A stretch of DNA of 64,000 nucleotides, taken from the NCBI RefSeq assembly GCF_900142845.1, contig NZ_FSRU01000002.1, forward strand, positions 1,178,001-1,242,000. Reading direction: 5' to 3'. The notes under the pieces were generated by a model. That model worked only from the letters and a program-made list of their open reading frames with translations, was not told where the DNA came from and did not search any database. The DNA is from Paraburkholderia phenazinium (GTDB taxonomy: Bacteria; Pseudomonadota; Gammaproteobacteria; Burkholderiales; Burkholderiaceae). Position 1 is the first letter of the stretch; the number at the start of each line of letters is the position of its first letter. This document shows, piece by piece, positions 28,140-36,975 of the stretch. The position numbers and the translations under genes were made by a program.

Positions 28140-29477
28140 ATGAGCGACCCCTCCTTCGATGCGATGCGCCGCGATCAGGCGGGCTGGATTTTCGTGCATA
28201 TCGAGGGCGAGCCGTACGATCGCGGAGAACAGCACGGCCAGTTGCTCGCGAGCGAAATCCAGAACGCCATCCACACCGCGCGCTACCTCGCCAAATGGGA
28301 CACCGGCGAAGACTTCGACACCTTCGTCAACGCCGCCGTCAGCCAGTTCGCGCCGCAGCTCGACAGTGAATTCGCCGACGAAATCCAGGGTATCGCCGAC
28401 GGCGCCAAGCTGCCGTTTGCCGAGGTGCTGGCATGGAACGGTTACATGGATCTGCTGCAAAGCTGGTGGCCGAGCCACGTGGCCGCCCAGCAGCCGCGGC
28501 TTGGCGTCAAACCGTGGCGCGGCCGGCGCGGCCACCATTGCAGCGCCTTCATCGCCACGGGCCACGCGACCTGCGACGGCCGCATCGTCATGGCACACAA
28601 CTCATGGGACCGCTATGCGGCGGGCGATGCGTTCAACGTCGTGTTCGACATCGTGCCGGAATCCGGTCATCGCATCCTGATGCAGGGTCTGCCCGGCTGC
28701 ATCTCCAGCCTCACCGATTTCTGGCTCACCGCCGCCGGCCTGATGGTGACCGAAACCACCATTTCGAACTTCGCCGGCTACAACCCGGCCGGCGCGCCGG
28801 AGTTCTACCGCTCCCGGCGCGCGACGCAGTACGCGAACAGCATCGGCGAATGGTGCGAGATGTTTGCGATGGACAACAACGGCGGCTATGCGAATAGCTG
28901 GCTGCTCGGCGACGCGAAAACCGGCGAGATTGCCCGCTACGAACTCGGGCTGCACTATTCCGGCTTCGAGAGCACGAAAGACGGTTTCTACAGCGGCTAC
29001 AACACCGCGACCGATCTGAAGATCCGCAACCAGGAGTGCGTCGGCGAAGGCGAGGATTACACGGACGTGCGCAAGAACGGCGCACGACGGCTGCGCTTCA
29101 TGCAGCTCGCGGAGCTGCATCGCGGCAAGATCGACGTCGAGCTGGCGAAAGAGATGATTGCCGACCATCACGACGTCTATCTGAACCGCCGCGACAATCC
29201 CTGTTCGCGCACAATCTGCGGCCACCTGGAACTGGACGATGCGCGCTTCGGCGGCTCGGATCAGGGGCCGTTCAACCCGTGGGGCGCCAACGACGGCAAG
29301 GTGGCGGACAGCGAGATGGCGCGCGAGATGGCCTTCAGCGCGCGCTGGGGCCATCCGTGCGGCCGGCCGTTCGATGCGCAGGCGTTCATGAAACGTCATC
29401 CACAGTGGAACTGGCTCAACGGCTACATGCGCGACCGGCCGTCGTGGCCATGGACGCGCTTTGCGGCGCTGCGTTGA
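28140..29477 (+). CDS. C45/phospholipase B-like N-terminal nucleophile hydrolase
   Basis: This 445-residue protein resembles the C45 family autoproteolytic acyltransferases/hydrolases and phospholipase B-like proteins. RGEQHGQLLA near residues 28-37 and GHHCSAF, with candidate nucleophile Cys134 exposed after self-cleavage, are the family signs, followed by VMAHNSWD and the TTISNFAGYNP segment. GGGAG precedes the ATG at 28140; the frame extends upstream through basic sequence that is not conserved. There is no signal peptide, so the protein is probably cytosolic. Amide or acyl-ester substrates are plausible but not known. Confidence 0.78.
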   Translation: MSDPSFDAMRRDQAGWIFVHIEGEPYDRGEQHGQLLASEIQNAIHTARYLAKWDTGEDFDTFVNAAVSQFAPQLDSEFADEIQGIADGAKLPFAEVLAWNGYMDLLQSWWPSHVAAQQPRLGVKPWRGRRGHHCSAFIATGHATCDGRIVMAHNSWDRYAAGDAFNVVFDIVPESGHRILMQGLPGCISSLTDFWLTAAGLMVTETTISNFAGYNPAGAPEFYRSRRATQYANSIGEWCEMFAMDNNGGYANSWLLGDAKTGEIARYELGLHYSGFESTKDGFYSGYNTATDLKIRNQECVGEGEDYTDVRKNGARRLRFMQLAELHRGKIDVELAKEMIADHHDVYLNRRDNPCSRTICGHLELDDARFGGSDQGPFNPWGANDGKVADSEMAREMAFSARWGHPCGRPFDAQAFMKRHPQWNWLNGYMRDRPSWPWTRFAALR

Positions 29478-29754
29478 AGTCCGCGCGGTTCGCCCGGCCC
29501 CGCCGTCCACGTGGTCGTCCGTGTAGTGGTTCGCAACGCGAAAACTTTTTTTCTGCCATGATGGACCGCAGACGGATTCCCTCTCGCGGCCCCGCTCGGT
29601 TTTGTACAGCGGTTGCAAGATTTGCCGTCTAAGATGGAAGAAGTGCAGCGCGCCGCGAGCGCGGCTGCGCGAAGCGCGCGCCTCCCCTGCGGCCGCAGGA
29701 ATGGCACGGCGCTTGCTGCAGCCTCTGCGCTGCATCAGGAAAGGAGGTCGGGCG

Positions 29755-30006
29755 ATGAAAACCTCGACACTGTTGGCCATGGTGACGCTGTCGGCTTCGT
29801 GCTTCGCAGCGCCGGTTCATACCGCACTCGACAGCACCGCCAATCCCGTCGCCGAACGCGCCAACGCCGCGCCGGTTGCACCGGCGGCGCCCGGCGTCGA
29901 TGTCACGGACGAGAACCGTCCGCAGCAGTGGGAACATATCGCGCTGCCCAAATCGCGGCATCTGGAACGCGGACTCACAGCGCAAAACGAACACCTGCAA
30001 ACCTGA
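29755..30006 (+). CDS. Small secreted protein
   Basis: This 83-residue protein has a clear signal peptide (MKTSTLLAMVTLSASCFAAP, cleavage near residue 19) and a short, Ala/Pro-rich mature part ending in a polar tail. AAGGAGG precedes the ATG at 29755. No family is recognised. It lies 112 bp upstream of the DUF2795 gene. Confidence 0.6.
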   Translation: MKTSTLLAMVTLSASCFAAPVHTALDSTANPVAERANAAPVAPAAPGVDVTDENRPQQWEHIALPKSRHLERGLTAQNEHLQT

Positions 30007-30118
30007 TCCCGGTTGACTCCTGCGGCTTGACTCCCGCAGTTTTACTCCCGCCTCACCCCCGCATGAGCGCATCCGGCCACGCAACCGCATCATCTTCCCC
30101 CCATCAAGGAGCGCGTGC

Positions 30119-30349
30119 ATGGCCGGCTCGGCTATCCCTGGCGAAGCAATCAATCTGCAGATCGCCGATCTACTGCAGGAAGTGAAGTTTCCGATCAACA
30201 AGGACGGCCTCGTCGACCTCGCCCGCGAGGCCGGCGCCAGCAATGAAGTCCTGGCGATGTTCGACGGCTTGCCCGAGCAGGATTACGCGGACATCGCCGC
30301 CATCACGCCGCTGCTCGCCGGCAATTTCGGACCCGGCCTCGGTATCTGA
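30119..30349 (+). CDS. DUF2795-family small protein
   Basis: This 76-residue protein matches the DUF2795 pattern: LLQEVKFPINKDGLVDLARE, then VLAMFDGLPEQDYADIAAI, helical segments rich in acidic residues. AAGGAG supports the start. DUF2795 proteins are widespread and of unknown function. It converges with the CGNR gene at 30381. Confidence 0.8.
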   Translation: MAGSAIPGEAINLQIADLLQEVKFPINKDGLVDLAREAGASNEVLAMFDGLPEQDYADIAAITPLLAGNFGPGLGI

Positions 30350-30380
30350 GCGTCGATGCCGGGCTCCCGCCCACGTCGCC

Positions 30381-31049
30381 TCAGTGCGCTTCCTGTTCCT
30401 TGAGCCGTTTGCGGTGCGCCGCGACCTTCGCGCGGTTGCCGCAAATCGCCATGCTGCACCAGCGGCGCGCGTGGCCCCGCGTGTGATCGGCAAACAGCAA
30501 GGTGCAGCGGGGACCTTCACAGGCCTTCACCTGGGTGAAATCTTCGTCGCAGACCAGTCTCGCCAGCGCCTCGGCGATGGGCAACAGCAATGACTCCGCC
30601 GACTTCCAGCGCCGCTGCGCGCGCAATTCGAATCGCGACACCCCAGCCGTGACATCGGCGACGATTTCTTCATAGCGATCGTCGCGCGCAAGGAGTTCAT
30701 TCAAGGGCGCGAGCTCACCCACATCCACGGCGGCCAGCGGCCGTCCCTTCCTCGTCCGCACAAATCCCCTGAACCACTCGCGCAGCGCGCGCGCCTGTTG
30801 CGCTACGGCGTCGAGCTCAGCCGGCGTGGACTGCGCGCGCAGTGCTGCAAGCGCCGCCGGCGGCACCATGCCGGCCTGCTCCAGCCAGGACAGCAGGCCT
30901 TCTCCATCGCCGATCCAGTCGACTTCTTCGTCCACCGGTGTCGCAATCGAGTTGAGGAAATCGAGGCCCGGCGCATCGGCCACGAATATCGCGGGAATCT
31001 GACGGTAGTCCATTTTCTTGTGATCAATCTGCCATATCGATGAAGACAT
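30381..31049 (-). CDS. CGNR zinc-finger (ABATE-domain) regulator
   Basis: This 222-residue protein has an N-terminal ABATE domain (FVADAPGLDFLNSIATP onward) and a C-terminal zinc finger ending in CGNR, with four cysteines (CEGPRC ... WCSMAICGNR) near residues 175-205. Such proteins are predicted transcription factors whose ABATE domain may bind small stress molecules. It is divergent from the hydrolase/SDR operon across 136 bp containing four GTAAC/GTTAC elements. The ATG at 31013 is an alternative start. Confidence 0.85.
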   Translation of the reverse strand: MSSSIWQIDHKKMDYRQIPAIFVADAPGLDFLNSIATPVDEEVDWIGDGEGLLSWLEQAGMVPPAALAALRAQSTPAELDAVAQQARALREWFRGFVRTRKGRPLAAVDVGELAPLNELLARDDRYEEIVADVTAGVSRFELRAQRRWKSAESLLLPIAEALARLVCDEDFTQVKACEGPRCTLLFADHTRGHARRWCSMAICGNRAKVAAHRKRLKEQEAH

Positions 31050-31050
31050 C

Positions 31051-31123
31051 GTAACCACTAAAAATGCTCTTGACAAGTTACACATGGAGTTAGTAACCTT
31101 TAAAACATCAACAAAGAGGTTAC
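31051..31123. promoter_or_regulatory. Divergent control region with four GTAAC/GTTAC elements
   Basis: GTAACC (31051-31056), GTTAC (31077-31081), GTAACC (31093-31098) and GGTTAC (31118-31123) form alternating inverted pairs: AGTTAC with AGTAAC, and GTAACC with GGTTAC. A TTGACA (31070-31075) may be a -35 element toward the plus-strand operon. The adjacent CGNR protein is the natural candidate to bind here. Confidence 0.6.
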
Positions 31124-31185
31124 TTAGTGCGATGCAGTAGATGGCACATGACAGGCAGCAGCCACTATCTTGAAAGGAGCGGGAC

Positions 31186-31875
31186 ATGTCGTTTGGCAAG
31201 GTGAGCGCCGTGCTGGTCCACGGTGCATGGGCGGACGGATCGAGCTGGAGCAAGGTGATCGAGCGTCTGCAGGAACAAGGGATCAATGCGGTTGCGGCTC
31301 CGTTGCCGCTCACCTCGTTGAGCGACGACGTGGCCGCGCTCGACCGCGTACTCGAGCGGATCGAAGGTCCGGTGGTGCTGGCCGGTCATGCCTATGCCGG
31401 CGGCGTGATCGGCGCGACCCGGTCGGAACAGGTCGCGGCATTGGTGTACGTCGCCGCGCTCGCTCCCGACGAGGGTGAAACGGTGGGCGAGGTGTTCTAC
31501 CGCGGCGAAGCGCATCCGCAGGCGCCGCAACTCGCACCGGATGGACATGGCTTCATCTGGCTGCCGCAAGAAGCGTTCGGCCGGGCGTTTGCGCAGGAGG
31601 CGACGTCGCAGGAGCTGGCCGTGCTCGCCGCGGTGCAGCGTCCGATTGCGGTGGCGTGCATCGGCGAGGCGGTCGGGCGTCCGCTGTGGAAGGACCGTCC
31701 GAGCTGGTACCTCGTCGCGGAGCAGGACCGCATGATCAACCCCGTCACCCAGCATTTCATGGCGGATCGCATGAAGGCGCACGTGCGCTCGCACCCGGTC
31801 GACCACACACCGCTCGTGACGGCGCCTGACGTGGTGACGCAGGTCATTGTCGAAGCGCTGCAGTCGGTTGCCTGA
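31186..31875 (+). CDS. Alpha/beta-hydrolase-fold protein with Ala at the nucleophile position
   Basis: This 229-residue protein has the alpha/beta hydrolase N-terminus AVLVHGAWADGSSW and a closing VDHTPLVTAP His segment, with an acidic residue in VAEQDRMI. The nucleophile elbow reads GHAYAGG (residues 67-73): Ala69 stands where Ser is expected (GxSxG). The enzyme could be inactive, use a different residue or have a binding role, as in some alpha/beta fold proteins. It starts the operon with the dehalogenase-like hydrolase and the SDR, 24 bp before the second gene. AAGGAG lies upstream. Confidence 0.82.
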   Translation: MSFGKVSAVLVHGAWADGSSWSKVIERLQEQGINAVAAPLPLTSLSDDVAALDRVLERIEGPVVLAGHAYAGGVIGATRSEQVAALVYVAALAPDEGETVGEVFYRGEAHPQAPQLAPDGHGFIWLPQEAFGRAFAQEATSQELAVLAAVQRPIAVACIGEAVGRPLWKDRPSWYLVAEQDRMINPVTQHFMADRMKAHVRSHPVDHTPLVTAPDVVTQVIVEALQSVA

Positions 31876-31899
31876 CCCTATTCCTCTGTGGAGAAAATC

Positions 31900-32754
31900 A
31901 TGACTTCGATTACGTATCGCCATGCCGACGTCGACGGCTTCAAGGTGTTCTATCGCGAAGCCGGCCGCCCGGGTGCCCCCAAGCTGCTGCTTCTGCACGG
32001 CTTCCCGAGTTCGAGCCATATGTTTCGGGACCTGATTCCAGAGCTGGCCGAGCGTTTCCACATCGTCGCACCGGACCTGCCCGGATTCGGCCAGTCCGAC
32101 ATGCCGAGCCGCGACAGTTTTGCGTACACGTTCGACAACATCGCTCATGTCATCGAGCGTTTCACCGAGGTAATCGGCTTCGATCGCTTTGCGGTCTACG
32201 TCTTCGACTACGGTGCGCCAACCGGTTTCCGGCTTGCCGTCAGCCATCCCGAGCGGATCACGGCGATCGTTTCGCAGAACGGCAACGCCTATGAAGAAGG
32301 CCTGAGCGACGGCTGGAATCCGATCCGCGCGTACTGGCAAGACGCGTCGCCCGCCAATCGCGAGGCGCTGCGTGCGCTGCTCACGCATGAGACGACCGTG
32401 TGGCAGTACACGCACGGTGTGCCCGACGCGGCGTCGGTTTCGCCGGACGGCTACTCGCTCGACGACTTCTATCTGAGCCGCCCGGGTGCGGACGAGGTAC
32501 AGCTCGACCTGTTCCGCGACTATCGAAACAACGTCGCGCTATACCCCACGTTCCAGCAGTACTTCCGCACCCATCAACCGCCGTTGCTTGCCGTATGGGG
32601 GCAGCACGATCCGTTCTTTCTGCCCGCGGGCGCCGAAGCGTTCAAGCGCGACATCCCGGGTGCCGTCGTGCGCTTCTTCGATACCGGTCACTTCGCGCTG
32701 GAGACGCACGCTACGGAGATCGCGGCGGCGATTTCGGAGTTTCTTGTTCGCTGA
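31900..32754 (+). CDS. Haloalkane dehalogenase / epoxide hydrolase-like alpha/beta hydrolase
   Basis: This 284-residue alpha/beta hydrolase has HGFPSSS (oxyanion loop, residues 33-39) and a nucleophile elbow VFDYGAPTG with Asp103 as nucleophile, as in haloalkane dehalogenases and epoxide hydrolases. A conserved WGQHDPFF and the base in DTGHFALETH complete the triad. GGAG precedes the ATG at 31900. It would hydrolyse epoxides, halogenated or ester-like substrates through an ester intermediate; the exact substrate is unknown. It sits mid-operon between the Ala-elbow hydrolase and the SDR. Confidence 0.85.
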   Translation: MTSITYRHADVDGFKVFYREAGRPGAPKLLLLHGFPSSSHMFRDLIPELAERFHIVAPDLPGFGQSDMPSRDSFAYTFDNIAHVIERFTEVIGFDRFAVYVFDYGAPTGFRLAVSHPERITAIVSQNGNAYEEGLSDGWNPIRAYWQDASPANREALRALLTHETTVWQYTHGVPDAASVSPDGYSLDDFYLSRPGADEVQLDLFRDYRNNVALYPTFQQYFRTHQPPLLAVWGQHDPFFLPAGAEAFKRDIPGAVVRFFDTGHFALETHATEIAAAISEFLVR

Positions 32755-32838
32755 GGTTTCTGCCGGTCGGCATCCACTGGCGGAAGACCGTCATGGTTCA
32801 TCGAACCACGCTTGATTCACTCATCCAGGAGCAGCAAC

Positions 32839-33609
32839 ATGTCCAGCAAAGTCGCAATCGTCACGGGCGCGAGCCAGGGTATCGGTCGGTCGACCGCTAT
32901 CCGGCTGGCGCGGGATTTTGACTCGATCGTGCTCGTCGCACGTAACCGCGCGAATCTCGAAGAGACGGCCGTCGAAGTGAAAAAGGCCGGCGCACAGACG
33001 CTTGTTCTCGACCTCGATCTCTCCGAACCCGAGGCCGCGCAGCAAGTGGTGGACGAGACGCTTGCAACGTTCGGGCGTATCGACGCGTTGCTCAACATTG
33101 CAGGCGCCGTGCCGCAGATCGACGTGCTCGAGATGACCGACGAGCAATGGGATCGCGGTCTCGCGCTCAAGCTGCATGGCGCGCGCCGGCTGACGATCGC
33201 GGCATGGCCGTCGCTGAAGGAAAGTTCGGGATCGGTGGTGCTGATGTCCGGCAATTCCGCACTGTTTCCAAAGGCGCCGTACGCGGCCGTGGGCACGATC
33301 AACGCAGCGATCGTGGCACTCGCCAAAGCCTTCTCGGATCGCGGCATCGCCGACGGCGTGCAGGTCAACAGCGTGCTGCCAGGCCCCGTGATGACCGGCC
33401 GGCGACGCTCCTACCTGGAACATTGGGCGCCGCTGCACAACATGAGCGTTGAAGAGGCGACGGCAAAGTTTCCGGTTGAAGCGGGAATCGCGCGTTACGG
33501 CACGCCGGAAGAGATTGCCGAGTTGATGGCGTTCGTGGTGTCGCCTGTAGCGCGCTGGATGACGGGCTCGACGTTGCGAATGGATGGCGGCGAAGTGAAA
33601 TCGGTTTGA
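32839..33609 (+). CDS. Short-chain dehydrogenase/reductase lacking the YxxxK lysine
   Basis: This 256-residue SDR has the cofactor motif TGASQGIG (residues 9-16), an NIAGA in place of NNAG and a C-terminal MTGSTLRMDGGEV. The active-site Tyr148 is present, but the lysine four residues later is Gly (YAAVG), so the usual YxxxK is broken. Some SDR subfamilies share this substitution and may work differently or bind only. It is the third gene of the operon, with GGAG upstream of 32839. Substrate unknown. Confidence 0.82.
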   Translation: MSSKVAIVTGASQGIGRSTAIRLARDFDSIVLVARNRANLEETAVEVKKAGAQTLVLDLDLSEPEAAQQVVDETLATFGRIDALLNIAGAVPQIDVLEMTDEQWDRGLALKLHGARRLTIAAWPSLKESSGSVVLMSGNSALFPKAPYAAVGTINAAIVALAKAFSDRGIADGVQVNSVLPGPVMTGRRRSYLEHWAPLHNMSVEEATAKFPVEAGIARYGTPEEIAELMAFVVSPVARWMTGSTLRMDGGEVKSV

Positions 33610-33709
33610 GTGGCGAGCGGTTGCGCGGTGCGCAAATCACGGCGCTGGCGTGTCGCCGCGTTGATGGCAGCGGGTTTTGCGCGAGCGCGCGCGCGGGTGG
33701 CAACAACGC

Positions 33710-34159
33710 TCAGGCAGCCCGCGCCCGAGGCTCACGCGTGTAGTAAATGTCCCACTCGCCCTCGCCGGTTTTCACGAAGCCATGGCGCTGATAAAAGCGA
33801 TTCGAGTCGCTATCGCGCAGCGCCCCCAATCGGACCGGCAATGCCTGCGCGTCGGCATCGGCGAGCACGGCGTCGAGCACCGCGGCGCCTACGCCCTTTC
33901 CCTGGTAAGCCGGAACGATATACAGATGATCGAGCTGCAGATGATCCGTCTCGGGCCTGATCAGCACAAAACCGGCCTTTGCGCCGTCGACGAGGATGAA
34001 GCGGCAATACGCTGCGTCGAACGACGCGAGGAAACGCTCGCGGGCACGCGTCGGATCGAAGCGGCCAATCCGTTCGAGGCTCTCGCGCATCGCTTCAATA
34101 CGAATCTGCACCAGCGTTTCGACGTCGTCGCCGGTGGTGTGGGCAAAGGTCACGTTCAA
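33710..34159 (-). CDS. GNAT-family N-acetyltransferase
   Basis: This protein of about 149 residues has the GNAT acetyl-CoA loop QGKGVGAAVL preceded by the strand HLYIVPAY. A C-terminal NRFYQRHGFVKTGEGEWDIYY closes the fold. The start is uncertain: I favour TTG at 34159 with GGGGAG nine bases upstream, since the sequence further upstream is basic and not family-like. It could acetylate a protein, antibiotic or small amine. It is convergent with the SDR operon. Confidence 0.8.
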   Translation of the reverse strand: MNVTFAHTTGDDVETLVQIRIEAMRESLERIGRFDPTRARERFLASFDAAYCRFILVDGAKAGFVLIRPETDHLQLDHLYIVPAYQGKGVGAAVLDAVLADADAQALPVRLGALRDSDSNRFYQRHGFVKTGEGEWDIYYTREPRARAA

Positions 34160-34339
34160 CTCGTCATGCTCCCCGGATAGCGTGTGCGGGCGTGCCGCGG
34201 AGAGGCGGGATGCGCCTGTACGCACCCCGCCGATCCGCCAGTATCGCCTGACTGCTGCCACACGCTCAAGGTCGTTGAGTCGACCCCGCGAGCCTTCATC
34301 TCTCCCTGACGCCGTGATCGCGTTTCGCCACCGCCGGGC

Positions 34340-35446
34340 TTAAACCGGCGACGCCTGCTCGGTCATGCGCGTCGGCCGGGACGGCTTGCGCGAGGCCGCC
34401 GCAGCCGTCGTGCCGCGCGGCAGCGAGGCTTCTTCTTCGCGCTCGTCGAAGTCCAGCGCCGCTGCCTGGGCGTCCGCCACGGCGCGCCTTGCTTGCGCCG
34501 TGAGCGACACCGCATCCTGCGAGCCTGCGAACTCGTCCGGCACGTTGCTCGACATCTGGCTGAAATGCTCGACCAGATGATCGATAAAGGTCCGCACCTT
34601 GGCCGGCAGATGATGACGGCTCGGATACGCAATGGTCACCTCGACCTGCGGCAGGCGATAACCGCCCAACAGACGCACCAGCCGGCCACGCTCGAGGTCG
34701 CGGCCAATCAGGTAGCTCGGCAGGATGGCAACGCCCATGCCGAGCAGCGCGAACTGGCGCAGCATTTCGGTGTTGTTCGCCACGATCGCGTTGGTGGGCC
34801 GCATCCGCACGTCGCCGCTGCCGTCGAGGCTCGTGAAGACGCGTTCGTCGCCGCCGTATTCGGACGGCAGCGACAGGCTCGGGTGATCCTGCAACTGTTC
34901 GGGCCGGGTCGGCACGCCGTGCTTCTGCAAATAGGCGGGCGTCGCGCACACGGTCATGTGACCGGTGGTCAGGCGCCGCGTGACGATGCTCGCGCTGCGC
35001 ATCTGCCGCGCGATCAGCACGCCCACATCGAAGCCTTCTTCGACCAGATCGACATGGCGATCCACCAGCGTGACATCGGGGATGACGTTCGGATAACGCT
35101 CGGCGTACGACTGCAGCACCGGCGCGAAATTATGCAGGCCGAACACCACAGGCGCGACGATGCGCAAGGTGCCGACGGGTTCGTGATTGCGCGCCACCAC
35201 CATCTGCTCGACCCCTTCGAGATCGTCGAGGATCGGCCGCACGCGTTCGAGATAAACCCGGCCCGACTCGGTCAGCGACTGGCTGCGGGTCGTCCGGTTG
35301 AGCAGACGGGTGCCGAGACGCTCTTCGAGGTCGGCCACGTGACGGGTCACGACGGCGGTAGAGATACCCATCGTGCCGGCAGTACGGGCGAAGCTCCCGA
35401 GTTCGGCCACTTTGACGAAAACTCGCATCGACTGCAAATGATTCAT
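34340..35446 (-). CDS. LysR-family regulator with extended C-terminus
   Basis: This 368-residue LysR regulator has MNHLQSMRVFVKVAELGSFAR at the start, a winged helix-turn-helix (1-60) and an effector domain (about 90-295). It then has a disordered tail of about 70 residues rich in Ala, Glu and Arg (DFDEREEEAS region), absent in most relatives. Its target is unknown; it faces a 411-bp upstream gap, beyond which lies a small membrane protein gene. Confidence 0.87.
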   Translation of the reverse strand: MNHLQSMRVFVKVAELGSFARTAGTMGISTAVVTRHVADLEERLGTRLLNRTTRSQSLTESGRVYLERVRPILDDLEGVEQMVVARNHEPVGTLRIVAPVVFGLHNFAPVLQSYAERYPNVIPDVTLVDRHVDLVEEGFDVGVLIARQMRSASIVTRRLTTGHMTVCATPAYLQKHGVPTRPEQLQDHPSLSLPSEYGGDERVFTSLDGSGDVRMRPTNAIVANNTEMLRQFALLGMGVAILPSYLIGRDLERGRLVRLLGGYRLPQVEVTIAYPSRHHLPAKVRTFIDHLVEHFSQMSSNVPDEFAGSQDAVSLTAQARRAVADAQAAALDFDEREEEASLPRGTTAAAASRKPSRPTRMTEQASPV

Positions 35447-35857
35447 GAGGCCACTCCTGCCGCTATTAAAGCCAAGCCAACGAACGCCGACGCAGCGCGT
35501 AAACGGAGCGTCGGCGACTACGCAAGCCGATGACTACAAGCGGGTGACATCGCACCTCGACGACGGACCATGTGCGTGAGAACCACGCTGCGAGTCGCTC
35601 GCACCAAGGCTTGCCCAACGCGTTCGATTGTATCGATCACTCATGGCCCAACCCTGACCTGAAGATGGCAAAACGGTCAGGTAGGCGATGCAGGTGGAAT
35701 TAAACGGAGTTGCGCGCTGTTCGGGGCGCGAAGCCAACATGGCGGATTGTTCGTGCAGGACAAAAAATACGCGCCCGGCGGGTGCGATTCGATGCCCAGG
35801 CGACTAGGTGAAAACCCTAATCTCCGGTATCATGGAGGGCGAAAGGAAGATATCGCC
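35447..35857. other. Intergenic region upstream of the LysR gene
   Basis: No gene is supported. An inverted repeat ACCTGA ... TCAGGT (35657-35662 with 35677-35682) lies in the middle and could bind a regulator; otherwise nothing specific is seen. Confidence 0.5.
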
Positions 35858-36070
35858 ATGCCACATCGTTTTCAGGTTATTGAAAGAATCGCGTTTTCAC
35901 TGGTCGTGTTGTCTGCAGTCGCCTGCTCCGCCTTCATCGCCTACGAAACCAGCCCCGACGTCCGCCAGGTCCTGCACGCCGGCAAGACCGCCCTGCAATG
36001 GAGCGGCGAGTATTCGCTCATCTGCGCGTCGCCCGTGACGGACGCCTGTGCGAATCTGCCGGTTGATTGA
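35858..36070 (+). CDS. Small single-TM membrane protein
   Basis: This 70-residue protein has one hydrophobic helix (about residues 9-27, IAFSLVVLSAVACSAFIAY) and a short tail with two Cys residues (YSLICASPVTDACANL), possibly periplasmic and disulfide-linked. GGAAG precedes the ATG at 35858. No family recognised. Confidence 0.6.
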   Translation: MPHRFQVIERIAFSLVVLSAVACSAFIAYETSPDVRQVLHAGKTALQWSGEYSLICASPVTDACANLPVD

Positions 36071-36169
36071 GCGCGAGTTGAGCCGGGGTTGAGCGCGGGC
36101 TGAATCGCCCTGATTTGCGCACCGCGCAAGCCTCATTGCTCTGCTTCACTGCCCGCTGCACAACCAGCC

Positions 36170-36793
36170 TCACAGCCCCGGGTCGCGCCCGAACACCACC
36201 CGCGCGAAGAATCCCGCCAGCACCGCCTCCGCGGTATCGCTCGAGACGTTTTGCGGGTCGACCGTGTAGAAGTACTGCACGCCGTCGCACAGTCCCATCA
36301 GCCCCAACGCCAGCGTTTCGGCCGGCAGCGGCAACGGCGTGCCTGCGCGCGCTGAAAACTCGCGAATATATTCGCTCAGTTGCTGCAGCTTCTCGTGCAT
36401 GAACGCGTTGAATTTCAGCCTGAAACGGCCGTCGCGCGCGGCCAGCAGCTTCGCCTCCGCCCACAGCAGGAAGCATTTGTTCTCGCGATGCATATTGCTG
36501 TAGTACGTCAGCACGCGCGCCTCCATGGATTCGCGCGTCGCGCCTTCTTCGAAGATGCTATCCAGATCCGCCTGCATTTCCTCATGGTCGCGCCTGAGCA
36601 GTTCGAGGAACAGCTCGGGCTTGCTGCGGAAGTTCGAATAGAACGCCCCGCGCGTATAACCGGCCGCCTCGGCGATGTCTTCGACACTCGTGGCGACGAA
36701 CCCTTTCTTCATAAAAATAGCTTGCGCGGCGTCGAGCAGGCGCAGGCGCGTCTGGTCTTTGCTCTGTTCGCGTGTGAGTCGTTGGCGTTTCAT
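36170..36793 (-). CDS. TetR/AcrR-family repressor of the RND pump
   Basis: This 207-residue TetR regulator has the N-terminal helix-turn-helix in ATSVEDIAEAAGYTRGAFYSNF (residues about 34-55) and an all-helical ligand domain. It is divergent from the tripartite RND operon, with an AcrR-sized 24-bp inverted repeat between (36833-36856), so it most likely represses pump genes and is released by a pump substrate. This is inferred from layout. Confidence 0.9.
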   Translation of the reverse strand: MKRQRLTREQSKDQTRLRLLDAAQAIFMKKGFVATSVEDIAEAAGYTRGAFYSNFRSKPELFLELLRRDHEEMQADLDSIFEEGATRESMEARVLTYYSNMHRENKCFLLWAEAKLLAARDGRFRLKFNAFMHEKLQQLSEYIREFSARAGTPLPLPAETLALGLMGLCDGVQYFYTVDPQNVSSDTAEAVLAGFFARVVFGRDPGL

Positions 36794-36832
36794 GCAGGCG
36801 AGTTTACCACCGGAAAGAATTCAAATACGACT

Positions 36833-36856
36833 ATACACTCAGATACAGGTGTGTAT
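36833..36856. promoter_or_regulatory. TetR/AcrR-type operator between repressor and pump
   Basis: ATACAC ... GTGTAT form 6-bp perfect arms of a 24-bp site, with an inner overlapping ATACA/TGTAT pair. The size matches AcrR-type operators. Confidence 0.6.
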
Positions 36857-36975
36857 TAGAATGCACAGCATCATTTGAAGCAACAGGGTATTGCTCGCGT
36901 CGTTTCAAACGTGCCTTCGCTGGCTAGCCGCTGTGGCTTGCCGTGTTCGTTCGCTGTCTCCTGATTGGGGTAATT

